Below, in pieces: positions 46,256 to 57,747 of a stretch of 64,000 bases of DNA (position 1 is its first letter; each line of letters begins with the position of its first letter). The stretch covers positions 1-64,000 of the forward strand of contig JAVHYA010000010.1 of NCBI GenBank assembly GCA_031119395.1. Reading direction: 5' to 3'. A program made the translations under genes and the position numbers. Source of the stretch: Pseudomonadota bacterium (GTDB lineage: Bacteria; Pseudomonadota; Gammaproteobacteria; Burkholderiales; Burkholderiaceae_C). Below the pieces are notes generated by a model. That model was given only the letters and a program-made list of their open reading frames with translations. It searched no databases and was not told the DNA's origin.

Positions 46256-46896
46256 GCCGTTCGTGCGGCGCGCGCCGCCACCGTGGGCAGGCGCCGGCGC
46301 CAGGCGAGGTAGCCCGCGACGCTGAGCGCGGCGAACACGGCGTACAGGCCCACCGTGAGCCACAGTCCCTTGTGCACGAACAGGCCCACGCTCACCAGGT
46401 TGACGGCCAGCCACACGCCCCAGTTCTCGATGAACTTGCGCGCCAGCAGCACCTGCCCGACCACGCTCAGCCCGGTGACGAAGCCGTCGGACCAGGGCAC
46501 GTCGGTGTCGGTGAAGCGGCGCAGGAACAGGGCCAGGGCCGGCCACAGCAGCGCCGCCGCACCTGCGGTGGCCAGCCAGCCGCGCGCCGACAGCCGCGCC
46601 ACCTGCAGGCTGCTGCCGTCGGCCCGGTGCCCGCGCAGCCACTGGAACCAGCCCCAGGCGGCCATCACGGCGAAGAAGACCTGCAGGCTGGCGTCGCCGT
46701 AGATGCGGTGCGCGGCGAACACGCCCACGTAGAGCAGCGAACTGAGCATCGCCAGCGGCCAGCCCCAGTGGATTTCGCGCATGTTGCAGGCGACCATGGC
46801 CAGCGCCAGCACGGCGGCGATGAGCTCGAGCCAGGAGGCGGGCGCGCCGCCGATGTGGAAGGCCGGGGCGGCCAGGAGGTCGAGCAACTCGGGCAC
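46252..46896 (-). CDS. pnuC: Nicotinamide riboside transporter PnuC
   Basis: A 214-residue membrane protein with seven predicted helices of the PnuC family. The segments PASWLELIAAVLALAMVACN, QVFFAVMAAWGWFQWLRG (the WGWxxW motif, about 73-90) and TDVPWSDGFVTGLSVVGQ are typical, with KFIENWGVWLAVN later. It takes up nicotinamide riboside by facilitated diffusion, trapped by the kinase encoded just downstream. Start is GTG 46896; no clear ribosome site is seen. Likely NrtR-type control is possible (see 14624) but no operator was identified. Confidence 0.9.
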   Translation of the reverse strand: MPELLDLLAAPAFHIGGAPASWLELIAAVLALAMVACNMREIHWGWPLAMLSSLLYVGVFAAHRIYGDASLQVFFAVMAAWGWFQWLRGHRADGSSLQVARLSARGWLATAGAAALLWPALALFLRRFTDTDVPWSDGFVTGLSVVGQVLLARKFIENWGVWLAVNLVSVGLFVHKGLWLTVGLYAVFAALSVAGYLAWRRRLPTVAARAARTA

Positions 46897-47073
46897 GAGG
46901 TGAACTTCAGCGACAGGCCATCGACGGCAGCGGCGAACGATCGACTGTGCTGGAGGCCGCGGAGCAGGCCATGCGGGAGCCTCCGCAAAACCGGCTTCGC
47001 CGGGCCGCAGGATGTGCCCCCTGCGCGGGGTATCGGGCGGCTACGCGCAGTGAGCCGCCCAAAGGAGGGGAGC

Positions 47074-47352
47074 TCATTTTGCGATCTGGACCAGGATCTC
47101 GTTGGGCTTGACCATGCCCAGTTCCTGCCGCGCGCGCTCCTCGACCATCTCGATGCCTTCCTTGAGATCGTTCACCTCGGATTCGAGCCGCTCGTTGGCG
47201 ACCTGCGCCTTGGCGTTCGCGTCCTTCTGGTCGTTGAGCTTCTTCTGCAGCTGGGCCACTTCGGGCACGCTCCCGCGCCCGGTCCACAGCTGGAACTGCA
47301 ACAGCACCAGCAGGAGGACCAGGACGATCGGAACGACGAAACGGGAGCGCAT
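47074..47352 (-). CDS. ftsB: Cell division protein FtsB
   Basis: A 92-residue septum protein: an N-terminal transmembrane helix (about 4-24) and a periplasmic coiled coil (about 28-72, VAQLQKKLNDQKDANAKAQV) that pairs with FtsL. The end EERARQELGMVKPNEILVQIAK is the conserved FtsB tail with the GMVKPNE motif. It is part of the divisome regulating FtsW/I. Encoded 108 bases after eno on the same strand, as in many proteobacteria; a repeat lies in the gap. Confidence 0.95.
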   Translation of the reverse strand: MRSRFVVPIVLVLLLVLLQFQLWTGRGSVPEVAQLQKKLNDQKDANAKAQVANERLESEVNDLKEGIEMVEERARQELGMVKPNEILVQIAK

Positions 47353-47383
47353 GGCCCGTCAGGGGGCGATGCGGGCGCCGGCG

Positions 47384-47444
47384 GGCCGCCCCACGGCGCG
47401 CCGCGCCTGACCCTCGGGGGGTGGCGCGGCATGCGAAGCGACAA
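47384..47444 (-). repeat. GC-rich dispersed repeat (second family), copy B
   Basis: Between eno and ftsB; on the minus strand CTTGTCGCTTCGCATGCC is followed by ACCCCCCGAGGG and GGGGCGGCCC. It aligns by eye with the copy at 2387-2442. Related GC-rich CCCCGAGGGGG-type traces occur near 44540 and 51750. Confidence 0.45.
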
Positions 47445-47459
47445 GCCGGGGGGCTGGCA

Positions 47460-48746
<1,287 letters not shown>

Positions 48747-48795
48747 TCAGTGGCTCTCCAGTTTTTTGAAATCGGTATGCAGCAGGGCGGGAAGC

Positions 48796-49086
48796 TCAGA
48801 GCCCCTCGACGGCGATCATGTTCATGATGGCCGCGCCGGCACGCGCGTCGCGCGCCTTGCGGTATTCCTCGGTCTCGTAGAAGGCCTTGGCTTTCTCGAA
48901 GCTGGCGAACTTCAGCACGATCACGCGCTTGGGCTGCCAGTCGCCCTCGAGTGGCTGCACCTCGCCGCCGCGCACGCACACCTCGGCGCCATGCGCCTGC
49001 ATGGCGGCTGAGGACCATTTCTTGTATTCCTCGTACTGCGTGGGGTTGGTGACGTCGACGTAGGCGATGACGTAGCCGCTGGCCAT
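48796..49086 (-). CDS. DUF1330 protein
   Basis: A 96-residue ferredoxin-like dimeric protein: GYVIAYVDVTNPTQYEEYKKW at the N-terminus, KRVIVLKFASFEKAKAFYETEEYRKA later. Its function is unknown; it may bind small molecules like the ABM family. It sits between kdsA and eno, separated by 28 and 49 bases, so it is likely transcribed with them. Confidence 0.93.
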   Translation of the reverse strand: MASGYVIAYVDVTNPTQYEEYKKWSSAAMQAHGAEVCVRGGEVQPLEGDWQPKRVIVLKFASFEKAKAFYETEEYRKARDARAGAAIMNMIAVEGL

Positions 49087-49114
49087 GGAATGTGTCTCCG
49101 AGAGGGATGGGGAA

Positions 49115-49972
49115 TCAGGCGTCGAAGGCGTTCTCGAGGAAGCCGTTCTTCTTGGTGATGCGATCGAGCGCGACGAGCGTCTCGAGCAGTGCCTTCATGT
49201 GCTTGAGCGGCACGGCGTTGGGGCCGTCCGACAGGGCCTTGTTCGGGTCGGGATGCGTCTCCATGAAGAGGCCCGACACCCCCACGGCCACGGCTGCGCG
49301 CGAGAGCACGGGCACGAACTCGCGCTGGCCGCCCGAGCTGGTGCCCTGGCCGCCGGGCAGCTGCACCGAATGGGTGGCGTCGAACACCACCGGCGCGCCG
49401 GTCTCGCGCATGATCGCCAGGCCCCGCATGTCCGAGACGAGGTTGTTGTAGCCGAAGCTCGCGCCCCGCTCGCAGGCCATGAAGCTGTCTTCGGGCAGCC
49501 CTTTCTCCCTGGCGGCCGCGCGCGCCTTGTCGATCACGTTCTTCATGTCGTGCGGCGCGAGGAACTGGCCCTTCTTGATGTTCACCGGCTTGCCCGACTG
49601 CGCCGCGGCGCGGATGAAGTCGGTCTGGCGGCACAGGAAGGCGGGGGTCTGCAGCACGTCGACCACCTTGGCGGCCTCGGTGATGTCGTCCTCGGAGTGC
49701 ACGTCGGTCAGCACCGGCAGGGCCAGCTCGCGCTTGACCTTGGCCAGGATTTCCAGCCCCTTCTCGCGGCCCGGGCCGCGAAAGCTCGTGCCCGACGAGC
49801 GGTTGGCCTTGTCGAAGCTGCTCTTGAAGATGAAGGGGATGCCCAGGGAGCCGGTGATCTCCTTCAGCGTCCCGGCGGTGTCGAGCTGGAGCTGCTCCGA
49901 CTCCACCACGCAGGGGCCGGCGATGAGGAAGAAGGGCTGGTCGAGGCCGACGTCGAAGCCGCAGAGTTTCAT
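49115..49972 (-). CDS. kdsA: 2-dehydro-3-deoxyphosphooctonate aldolase KdsA
   Basis: A 285-residue enzyme that joins phosphoenolpyruvate and arabinose 5-phosphate to give KDO-8-phosphate for lipopolysaccharide. Motifs: IAGPCVVES near 17-25, [24 protein letters not shown], and [16 protein letters not shown] near the C-terminus. N-terminal cysteine and acidic metal residues needed to judge metal dependence were not resolved. Starts 17 bases after the pyrG stop. Confidence 0.96.
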   Translation of the reverse strand: MKLCGFDVGLDQPFFLIAGPCVVESEQLQLDTAGTLKEITGSLGIPFIFKSSFDKANRSSGTSFRGPGREKGLEILAKVKRELALPVLTDVHSEDDITEAAKVVDVLQTPAFLCRQTDFIRAAAQSGKPVNIKKGQFLAPHDMKNVIDKARAAAREKGLPEDSFMACERGASFGYNNLVSDMRGLAIMRETGAPVVFDATHSVQLPGGQGTSSGGQREFVPVLSRAAVAVGVSGLFMETHPDPNKALSDGPNAVPLKHMKALLETLVALDRITKKNGFLENAFDA

Positions 49973-49989
49973 GTGCGCTCCCTGCCGGA

Positions 49990-51807
<1,818 letters not shown>

Positions 51808-51821
51808 CTACATTCCGCGCC

Positions 51822-53051
51822 ATGCAAGACCTCGCCGGCAAACACATCGTCCTGGGGCTCACCGGTGGGGTGGCCTGCTACAAGTCGGCCGAGCTGTGTC
51901 GGCTGCTGGTGAAGGCCGGCGCGCAGGTCCAGGTCGTGATGACCGAGGCAGCGGCGCAGTTCATCACGCCGGTGACGATGCAGGCGCTGTCCGGCCGGCC
52001 GGTCTACCAGTCGCAGTGGGATGCGCGCGAGCCCAACAACATGCCGCACATCAACCTGAGCCGCGAGGCCGATGCGATCGTGCTCGCGCCCGCCAGCGCC
52101 GACTTCATCGCGCGGCTGGTGCAGGGCCGTTCGGACGAGCTGCTGAGCCTGATGTGCCTGGCGCGGCCGATCGACCGCGTGCCCCTGCTGGTCGCGCCTG
52201 CCATGAACCGCGAGATGTGGGCCCACCCGGCCACGCAGCGCAACCTGCGCCAGCTCGACACCGATGGCGCGCGGGTGCTGGGCGTGGGCAGCGGTTGGCA
52301 GGCCTGCGGCGAGACCGGTGACGGCCGCATGCTGGAGCCGGCGCAACTGCTCGAGGAGATCGTCGCCCAGTTCCAGCCCAAGGTGCTGGCCGGGCAGCAT
52401 GTGGTGGTCACGGCCGGCCCGACCTTCGAGGCGCTCGACCCGATCCGCGGCATCACCAACCACTCGTCCGGCAAGATGGGATTCGCCATCGCTCGCGCCG
52501 CGCGCGAGGCCGGCGCGCAGGTCACGCTGATCGCCGGCCCGGTGCACCTGGAGACGCCGCGCGGGGTCCAGCGCACCGACGTGCTTTCAGCAGAAAAAAT
52601 GCTTGCAGCGGCCGTGGATGCTGCGCAGGCAGCTACTGTTTTCATAGCAACCGCCGCCGTGGCCGACTGGCGCCCCGCCGAGCAGGCGACCCAGAAGATC
52701 AAGAAGAACGGCGACGGCCAGACGCCTGTGCTGCACTTCGTCGAGAACCCCGACATCCTGGCCCAGATCGCCCGCAGCGAGCGGGCCCGCCAGGGCGCGC
52801 TCTTTTGCGTCGGCTTCGCGGCCGAGAGCGAGAACCTCGTCGAGCACGCCAAGGCCAAGCGCGAGCGCAAGGGCATCCCGCTGCTGGTGGGCAACATCGG
52901 CCCGCTGACCTTCGGCCAGGACGACAACAGCCTGCTGCTGGTGGACGCCCAGGGCGTGCGTGAACTGCCCCGGGCGCCCAAGCTGCAGCTCGCGCGCGAG
53001 CTGGTGGCCGAGATCGCGGCCCGGCTGCCCGGGAACCGGTCCCTGCCATGA
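51822..53051 (+). CDS. coaBC: Coenzyme A biosynthesis bifunctional protein CoaBC
   Basis: A 409-residue fusion: phosphopantothenoylcysteine decarboxylase (about 1-190, [46 protein letters not shown]) and phosphopantothenate-cysteine ligase (about 200-409, [29 protein letters not shown]). Residues about 255-276 ([20 protein letters not shown]) lie over a dispersed repeat that fits the gene without visible insertion, unlike those in miaA or mutL. It overlaps the next gene by ATGA. Confidence 0.95.
   Translation: MQDLAGKHIVLGLTGGVACYKSAELCRLLVKAGAQVQVVMTEAAAQFITPVTMQALSGRPVYQSQWDAREPNNMPHINLSREADAIVLAPASADFIARLVQGRSDELLSLMCLARPIDRVPLLVAPAMNREMWAHPATQRNLRQLDTDGARVLGVGSGWQACGETGDGRMLEPAQLLEEIVAQFQPKVLAGQHVVVTAGPTFEALDPIRGITNHSSGKMGFAIARAAREAGAQVTLIAGPVHLETPRGVQRTDVLSAEKMLAAAVDAAQAATVFIATAAVADWRPAEQATQKIKKNGDGQTPVLHFVENPDILAQIARSERARQGALFCVGFAAESENLVEHAKAKRERKGIPLLVGNIGPLTFGQDDNSLLLVDAQGVRELPRAPKLQLARELVAEIAARLPGNRSLP
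52584..52648 (-). repeat. Palindrome-cored dispersed repeat, copy 8
   Basis: Minus-strand core GCTATGAAAACAGTAGC (52648-52632), then TGCGCAGCATCCACGG and an end GCATTTTTTCTGCTGAAAG. It is antisense to coaBC and open in frame, replacing a conserved stretch of normal length. Confidence 0.7.
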
Positions 53052-53503
53052 ACCCCGACTGGAACACCCCGCCCGGCGGCGATTTCGCCCGCTACGTGGA
53101 GCAGCTCACCGCCCGCTCGCTGCGGCAGGTGAGCGCGCCGCAGTCGCACGAGCACCAGATGGATGTCGGCATGGGCGAGAGCGTCCCGGCTTCGCCGGCG
53201 CGCGCCCCCGCCTTGCCGGCAGCGACTGCCGGATCGACGGCCGCCCGGCCGGCCGGCAACGAGGGCGCCATGCGGGGCCTCGCGCGTTCGCTGGCCATCG
53301 GCTGGGCCGGCCTGCTGTTGGTGCTGCTCAGCAGCGGCGCCACCGTCGCCGCGCTCGGTGTGCTGGTCGCCGGGCTCTGGGCCGGGTTCCAGTTGCGGCG
53401 CTGGCTGCTGCCCCCGGGCGGCGCGGCCGGCCTCAAGGCGGCCCTCGAAGACATGGCGCGCCAGCAGGCCGCGCAGAACCGACAAGGAAAGAAGAAGCGA
53501 TGA
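53048..53503 (+). CDS. Hypothetical inner-membrane protein
   Basis: A 151-residue protein with an N-terminal soluble part (about 1-70, low-complexity Pro/Ala at 45-70), one or two hydrophobic helices at about 78-112 ([34 protein letters not shown]) and a basic C-terminus (NRQGKKKR). I do not recognise a family. It is locked between coaBC and dut by 4-base overlaps at both ends (ATGA), so it is translated with them in fixed ratio. Possibly a membrane anchor or holin-like protein; no function assigned. Confidence 0.8.
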   Translation: MNPDWNTPPGGDFARYVEQLTARSLRQVSAPQSHEHQMDVGMGESVPASPARAPALPAATAGSTAARPAGNEGAMRGLARSLAIGWAGLLLVLLSSGATVAALGVLVAGLWAGFQLRRWLLPPGGAAGLKAALEDMARQQAAQNRQGKKKR

Positions 53504-53946
53504 AGATCGACGTGCGCGTGCTCGATGCCCGCATGAAGGACGAACTGCCGCGCTACGCCACCCCTGGCAGCGCCGGCCTGGACCTGCGCGCCTGCCTGGC
53601 CGAGCCACTGACCCTGGCGCCCGGCGCCTGCGAACTGGTGGGCACCGGCCTGGCGATTCACCTGGCCGACCCCGGCTTCGCGGCGCTGATCCTGCCGCGC
53701 TCGGGGCTGGGCCACAAGCACGGCATCGTGCTGGGCAACCTGGTGGGCCTGATCGACAGCGACTACCAGGGCGAGCTCAAGATCAGCGCCTGGAACCGCA
53801 GCCAGACCGCCTTCGTCATCCAGCCCATGGAGCGCCTGGCCCAACTGGTGGTCGTGCCGGTCGTTCAGGCGCAGTTCAACCGGGTCGACGCCTTCGCGCC
53901 CACCGAGCGCGGCGAGGGCGGCTACGGCTCCACCGGCACGCGCTGA
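53500..53946 (+). CDS. dut: dUTP diphosphatase
   Basis: A 148-residue trimeric dUTPase that hydrolyses dUTP to dUMP and keeps uracil out of DNA. The five motifs are seen: SAGLDLRAC (motif 1), [11 protein letters not shown] (2), [10 protein letters not shown] (3), [11 protein letters not shown] (4) and GEGGYGSTG (5). Its start overlaps the upstream gene by ATGA, which places it in the coaBC operon, a common betaproteobacterial arrangement. A weak hairpin follows its stop. Confidence 0.97.
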   Translation: MKIDVRVLDARMKDELPRYATPGSAGLDLRACLAEPLTLAPGACELVGTGLAIHLADPGFAALILPRSGLGHKHGIVLGNLVGLIDSDYQGELKISAWNRSQTAFVIQPMERLAQLVVVPVVQAQFNRVDAFAPTERGEGGYGSTGTR

Positions 53947-53971
53947 AAGCGGTTCGTTGCAACTGTGAGGG

Positions 53972-53993
53972 CCGGGTAAAGGTTTGAACCCGG
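53972..53993 (+). terminator. Weak hairpin after dut
   Basis: CCGGGT (53972-53977) can pair with ACCCGG (53988-53993) around a 10-base loop. There is no T run, so it may be an attenuating or processing hairpin rather than a strong terminator. TTGAAC (53984-53989) with TATCGA 17 bases later is a weak promoter candidate for the following lipoprotein gene. Confidence 0.35.
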
Positions 53994-54108
53994 TCAAGTG
54001 CGCGCGTATCGAAGATCTCAGAATGTTGAACCTGTCATCGCCCGGCGTGGTCGGGCGTTGAGGGAGCAGCAGTCGGCGGGCGCATCGCTCGCCTCGAGGA
54101 GCCTTCAC

Positions 54109-54618
54109 ATGCAACGCCTGACCCGCATCCTGTCGATCACCGCCGCCGCCGTGGCGGTTTCCCTGCTCACCGCCTGCGTGGCGCCCGCGCCGGTCTACTA
54201 CCAGCAGTCGAGCTATCCCTACCAGCCGGCGCAGCCGGTCTATCCGGCCGGCTACGGCGCCAATCCGTATGTCGAGCTGGGCCATGTGGCCAACATCGAG
54301 GTCATCCAGTCGCAGACGCCGGGCTACGGCACCTCGGGCGGCGGCGCGGTGGCCGGCGGCGTCCTCGGCGGGGTGGTGGGCAACCAGTTCGGGCGTGGCA
54401 ACGGCCGCGCTGCGGCCACGGCCCTGGGCGTGATCGGCGGCGCCCTCCTGGGCAACACGATCGAGGCGCAGAACAACGCGCCGCGGGTGTACCAGAGCTA
54501 CCGTGTCTCGGTGCAGACCGACAACGGCGCCTACCGCGCCTTCGACGTGCCCAGCCCGGGCGACCTGCGCATCGGCGACCGCGTGCGCATCGACAACGGG
54601 CAGATCTCGAGGTATTGA
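54109..54618 (+). CDS. Glycine-zipper lipoprotein (SlyB-like)
   Basis: A 169-residue lipoprotein: signal with lipobox LTAC (C23), a Tyr/Pro-rich segment (YYQQSSYPYQP), a conserved HVANIEVIQSQTPGYG strand, then a glycine zipper (GGGAVAGGVLGGVVGNQFGR..AAATALGVIGGALLGN, about 80-120) and a small C-terminal domain with VSVQTDNGAYRAF and DRVRIDNGQI. This is the SlyB/PcP outer-membrane family, connected with envelope stability and PhoP-type stress in enterics. GAGGAGCC lies before ATG 54109. Confidence 0.9.
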   Translation: MQRLTRILSITAAAVAVSLLTACVAPAPVYYQQSSYPYQPAQPVYPAGYGANPYVELGHVANIEVIQSQTPGYGTSGGGAVAGGVLGGVVGNQFGRGNGRAAATALGVIGGALLGNTIEAQNNAPRVYQSYRVSVQTDNGAYRAFDVPSPGDLRIGDRVRIDNGQISRY

Positions 54619-54629
54619 GCGCTCCACGA

Positions 54630-54657
54630 AAAAGCCGGGCTCGACCCGGCTTTTTTT
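54630..54657. terminator. Bidirectional rho-independent terminator
   Basis: AAAAGCCGGG (54630-54639) pairs with CCCGGCTTTT (54645-54654) around CTCGA, with T runs on both strands. It separates the convergent lipoprotein and SlyD-like genes. Confidence 0.93.
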
Positions 54658-54675
54658 CGGCCCCGTGCGATGGCC

Positions 54676-55200
54676 TCAGTGCAGGCGGTCGTTGCCCGGC
54701 GCCATCGGCTCGAAACGGAAGAAGCCCGTGCCCGCCGTGCCCTTGCCGATTTCGTCCTCCGTCGCCTCGCGCACCGAGCGCACGGTGACCGACAGGCGCA
54801 GCGCGATGCCGGCCAGCGGGTGGTTGCCGTCGAGCACGAGGTGGTCCGGGTAGATCTCGGCGACCGTGTAGAGCGCGTTCTTGGGGATGTTGTCGCTCAC
54901 GCCCTGGGGCAGGGCGGCGCCGTCGAAGGTCATGCCTTCCTCGACCTCGGCCGGGAAGAGCGAGCGGGGCTCCAGGAAGAGCAACTGGTCGTCGAAATCG
55001 CCGAAGGCCTGCTCGGGCTCCAGGTGCAACGACACGACGTCGCCGACCTCGTGGCCCTGCAGGGCGGCCTCCACGGTGTCGAACAGATCGTCGCCGCCGA
55101 CGAGGAACTCCACCGGTTCGTCCAGCACATCGAGCGTGTCGCCCAGGGTGTCCTTGAGCGTCCAGGTCAGGCCGACCACGCATTGGGGGGTGATTTCCAT
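54676..55200 (-). CDS. FKBP-type peptidyl-prolyl isomerase (SlyD-like)
   Basis: A 174-residue PPIase of the SlyD/FkpB group: FKBP half with GDTLDVLDEPVEFLVGG, flap domain VSLHLEPEQAFGDFDDQLLFLEPRSLF and VEEGMTF near 70-100, and LDGNHPLAGIALRLSVTV near 125-142, the family end. It lacks the histidine-rich nickel tail of E. coli SlyD. The family helps protein folding and metal insertion. Its start is 16 bases from that of the divergent roxA-like gene, with the palindrome at 55203 between. Confidence 0.92.
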   Translation of the reverse strand: MEITPQCVVGLTWTLKDTLGDTLDVLDEPVEFLVGGDDLFDTVEAALQGHEVGDVVSLHLEPEQAFGDFDDQLLFLEPRSLFPAEVEEGMTFDGAALPQGVSDNIPKNALYTVAEIYPDHLVLDGNHPLAGIALRLSVTVRSVREATEDEIGKGTAGTGFFRFEPMAPGNDRLH

Positions 55201-55202
55201 GG

Positions 55203-55216
55203 GGGAGAATTCTCCC
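55203..55216. promoter_or_regulatory. Palindrome giving ribosome sites to two divergent genes
   Basis: GGGAGAATTCTCCC is a perfect 14-bp palindrome filling the 16 bases between the divergent start codons at 55200 and 55217. Each strand reads GGGAGA as the ribosome-binding site for its own gene. Promoters must therefore lie inside the opposite genes or upstream of them. Confidence 0.75.
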
Positions 55217-56353
55217 ATGGACATCTCCCGACCGCTGCCCCTGCTGGGCGGCCTCACGCCCGACCGATTCATGCGCCGGCACTGGCAGAAGAAGCCGCTG
55301 CTGGTGCGCCAGGCCATGCCGGGCATCGTGCCGCCAGTGGCGCGCCACCGGCTCTTCGAGCTGGCGGGCGAGGAGGGCGTCGAATCGCGCCTGGTCGAGC
55401 ACGACGCGCGCCGCGGATGGCGCCTGCGCCACGGCCCCCTGGCGCGCCGCACGCTGCCGCCGCTGGCCCGGCGCGCGTGGACCCTGCTGGTGCAGGGCGT
55501 CGACCTGCACGACGAGGCCGCGCATGCGCTGCTGCAGGCCTTCCGCTTCGTGCCCGATGCCCGGCTGGACGACCTCATGATCAGCTACGCCAGCGACGGC
55601 GGCGGCGTCGGGCCGCATTTCGACAGCTATGACGTGTTCCTGCTGCAGGTCAGCGGCCGGCGCGAATGGGCGATCGGACGCCAGCGCGACCTGTCGCTGA
55701 AGCCCGACCTGCCGTTGAAGATCCTCGCGAACTTCGAGCCCGAGCAGCGCTTCGTGCTGGAGCCCGGCGACATGCTCTACCTGCCGCCGCGCTATGCGCA
55801 CGACGGCGTGGCCGTCGGCGGCGACTGCATGACCTACTCGATCGGCCTGCGTGCGGCCACCGATGCCGAACTGGGCGCCGACCTGCTGGTGCGCATCGCC
55901 GATGCCGCCAACGACGAACTGGCCGAAGGGGTTTCGGGCCGGCGCTATGGCGACGCGTCGCAGCCGGCCGCGGACCGACCGGGCGCCATTCCGGCGGCCT
56001 TGCAGGCTTTCGCGCGCGAGGCGGTGCGCCGCGCCGTGGCCGGCGACGAGGCCATCGACCGCGCCCTGGGCGAGTCGCTGACCGAGCCCAAGCCCAATGT
56101 GTGGTTCGACCCGTCGGAAACGCAGGACCTGATGCAGGGCGTGCGGCTGGACCGCCGCACGCGCATGCTCTACGACGCGCGCCATGTGTTCATCAACGGC
56201 GAGAGCTTCCGTGCCGGCGGCCGCGACGCGGCGCTGATGCGCCGGCTCAGCGACGAGCGCGTGCTGACGCCCCGAGACCTGCGGCATGCCAGCGCCCAGG
56301 CCCTCGATCTGCTGGAGGACTGGCGTGAAGCGGGGTGGCTGCATGGCCGGTGA
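55217..56353 (+). CDS. roxA: Ribosomal protein uL16 3-hydroxylase-like cupin oxygenase
   Basis: A 378-residue JmjC/cupin Fe(II)- and 2-oxoglutarate-dependent oxygenase, the YcfD/RoxA family, which hydroxylates an arginine of ribosomal protein uL16. Metal ligands are H134, D136 (GPHFDSYDVF) and H195 (PRYAHDGVA). The N-terminal motif GGLTPDRFMRRHWQKKPLLVR and the C-terminal winged region with VFINGESFRAGG are typical. It overlaps a downstream gene by 11 bases. Confidence 0.9.
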   Translation: MDISRPLPLLGGLTPDRFMRRHWQKKPLLVRQAMPGIVPPVARHRLFELAGEEGVESRLVEHDARRGWRLRHGPLARRTLPPLARRAWTLLVQGVDLHDEAAHALLQAFRFVPDARLDDLMISYASDGGGVGPHFDSYDVFLLQVSGRREWAIGRQRDLSLKPDLPLKILANFEPEQRFVLEPGDMLYLPPRYAHDGVAVGGDCMTYSIGLRAATDAELGADLLVRIADAANDELAEGVSGRRYGDASQPAADRPGAIPAALQAFAREAVRRAVAGDEAIDRALGESLTEPKPNVWFDPSETQDLMQGVRLDRRTRMLYDARHVFINGESFRAGGRDAALMRRLSDERVLTPRDLRHASAQALDLLEDWREAGWLHGR

Positions 56354-56831
56354 ACTGCCCGAAGGCGCCTTCGACGGGCGCCATGCCTTCGTCGCCCATC
56401 TGCGTACGGCCTTTGCCACCGCCGCGCAGCAGGGCTGGAAGGAGATGGTGCTGAGCGATGCCGACTTCCTGGACTGGCCGCTGGGCGAGCGCGAGGTGGT
56501 CGACGCGTTGCAGGCCTGGGCGGCCTCGGGCCGCAGCCTGCGCCTGCTGGCGCGGCGCTTCGACGGCGTCGAGCGGCAGCATGCGCGCTTCGTCCAGTGG
56601 CGGCGCATGTGGGACCACATCGTGCAGGCGCGTGCGCTGCCGGGCGAGGGCGGCAGCGAGGTGCCCAGTGCCTTCTGGACACCGGGCTGGTTCCTGCACC
56701 GCATCGACCCCGAGCGCTGCCGCGGCGTCTGCGGGCTCGAGGCCGAGGCGCGCGTGGGGTTGCGCCAGGCACTCGACGAGCGATTCCAGCAGGGCCGGCC
56801 GGCCTTCCCGGCCTCGGTGCTGGGGCTCTAG
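56343..56831 (+). CDS. Hypothetical protein coupled to the uL16 oxygenase
   Basis: A 162-residue soluble protein starting inside the roxA 3' end (11-base overlap). It holds WKEMVLSDADFLDWPLGEREVVDALQ in the first half and RRMWDHIVQARALP later; the segment RLLARRFDGVERQHARFVQWRR resembles the DUF7931/degenerate HKD-type proteins of Burkholderiales, a tentative memory. No catalytic motif is visible. The overlap suggests functional linkage with the oxygenase. Confidence 0.75.
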   Translation: MAGELPEGAFDGRHAFVAHLRTAFATAAQQGWKEMVLSDADFLDWPLGEREVVDALQAWAASGRSLRLLARRFDGVERQHARFVQWRRMWDHIVQARALPGEGGSEVPSAFWTPGWFLHRIDPERCRGVCGLEAEARVGLRQALDERFQQGRPAFPASVLGL

Positions 56832-56884
56832 GGCCTGTTCACGCGATGCAAGGCGTTGCCCGCGCTTGCATCCAGGCCCTGGCC

Positions 56885-57661
56885 TCAGGCGTCGAGCCAG
56901 CAGCTGCCCTCGGCCGCGTTGGCGGTCAGCACGTCATCGGGCTGCGCGCCCAGCGCCTCGGCGAGCAGGGCCTGCGCCAGTTCCGGCCGGTTGTTCTGCT
57001 CGCTCAGGTGCGCCGCCAGCACGTGCCGCAGGCCTGCATGGTGCACGGCACGCGCGATCTGCGCCGCCGCCTGGTTGGACAGGTGCCCGTAGTTGCCGCC
57101 GACGCGGCGCTTGAGGAAGGGCGGGTAGGACGATTGCGCCAGCAGATCGGGGTCGTGGTTCGACTCCAGCACCAGGGCCTGCAGCCCCTGCAGCCGCGCC
57201 ATCACGTGCGCGCTGGCGTGCCCCAGGTCGGTCAGCACGCCCAGCGTGCGGGCGCCGTCGGTGCAGCGCAGCTGCAGCGGCTCGCGCGCATCGTGCGGCA
57301 CGGTGAAGGGCGTGAGCATCAGGTCGCCCACCACGATGTCCTGGCCGTCGCGCGCGAACTGCAGGCGGCCCGCGTAGTCGGGTGCGCCCGTGGCCAGCCA
57401 GGTGCCCTCGCTCATCCAGACGGCCGCCCCGTGCTTGCGCGAGAACGCGTGCGCGCAGCCGATGTGGTCGCTGTGCTCGTGCGTGATGAAGACCGCGTCG
57501 ATGTCGGAGGGCGCCACGCCGGCGCGCACGAGTCGCGCGTCGAGCTGCCGGATCCCGAAGCCGCAATCGACCAGCAGCCGCGACACCCGGCCGGCGCTGT
57601 GGACCTCCACCAGCGTCGCGTTGCCGGTGCTGCCACTGCCCAGGCTGCGAAAACGAAGCAT
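56885..57661 (-). CDS. MBL-fold metallo-hydrolase (YycJ-like)
   Basis: A 258-residue metallo-beta-lactamase-fold protein: the zinc motif HEHSDHIGC (H61, H63, D65, H66), a later VPHDAREPLQ histidine and LAAHLSEQNNRPE near the C-terminus. Members of the YycJ group are possible nucleases or esterases, and one is coupled to DNA repair in Firmicutes; function here is open. It is downstream of bamC on the same strand. Confidence 0.88.
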   Translation of the reverse strand: MLRFRSLGSGSTGNATLVEVHSAGRVSRLLVDCGFGIRQLDARLVRAGVAPSDIDAVFITHEHSDHIGCAHAFSRKHGAAVWMSEGTWLATGAPDYAGRLQFARDGQDIVVGDLMLTPFTVPHDAREPLQLRCTDGARTLGVLTDLGHASAHVMARLQGLQALVLESNHDPDLLAQSSYPPFLKRRVGGNYGHLSNQAAAQIARAVHHAGLRHVLAAHLSEQNNRPELAQALLAEALGAQPDDVLTANAAEGSCWLDA

Positions 57662-57682
57662 CCCTAATCCCTAGAAACGCGA

Positions 57683-57702
57683 ATGCCGGCGGCAGCCGGC
57701 AT
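57683..57702 (-). terminator. Hairpin between bamC and the metallo-hydrolase gene
   Basis: ATGCCGGC-GGCA-GCCGGCAT is a perfect 8-bp stem with a 4-base loop. On the minus strand it follows bamC; the sequence after it is only mildly T-rich, so termination may be partial. Confidence 0.6.
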
Positions 57703-57747
57703 CGCAATCGGGCCGCGCGGGCAGGGGGCCTGCCCGGCGGACATTCA

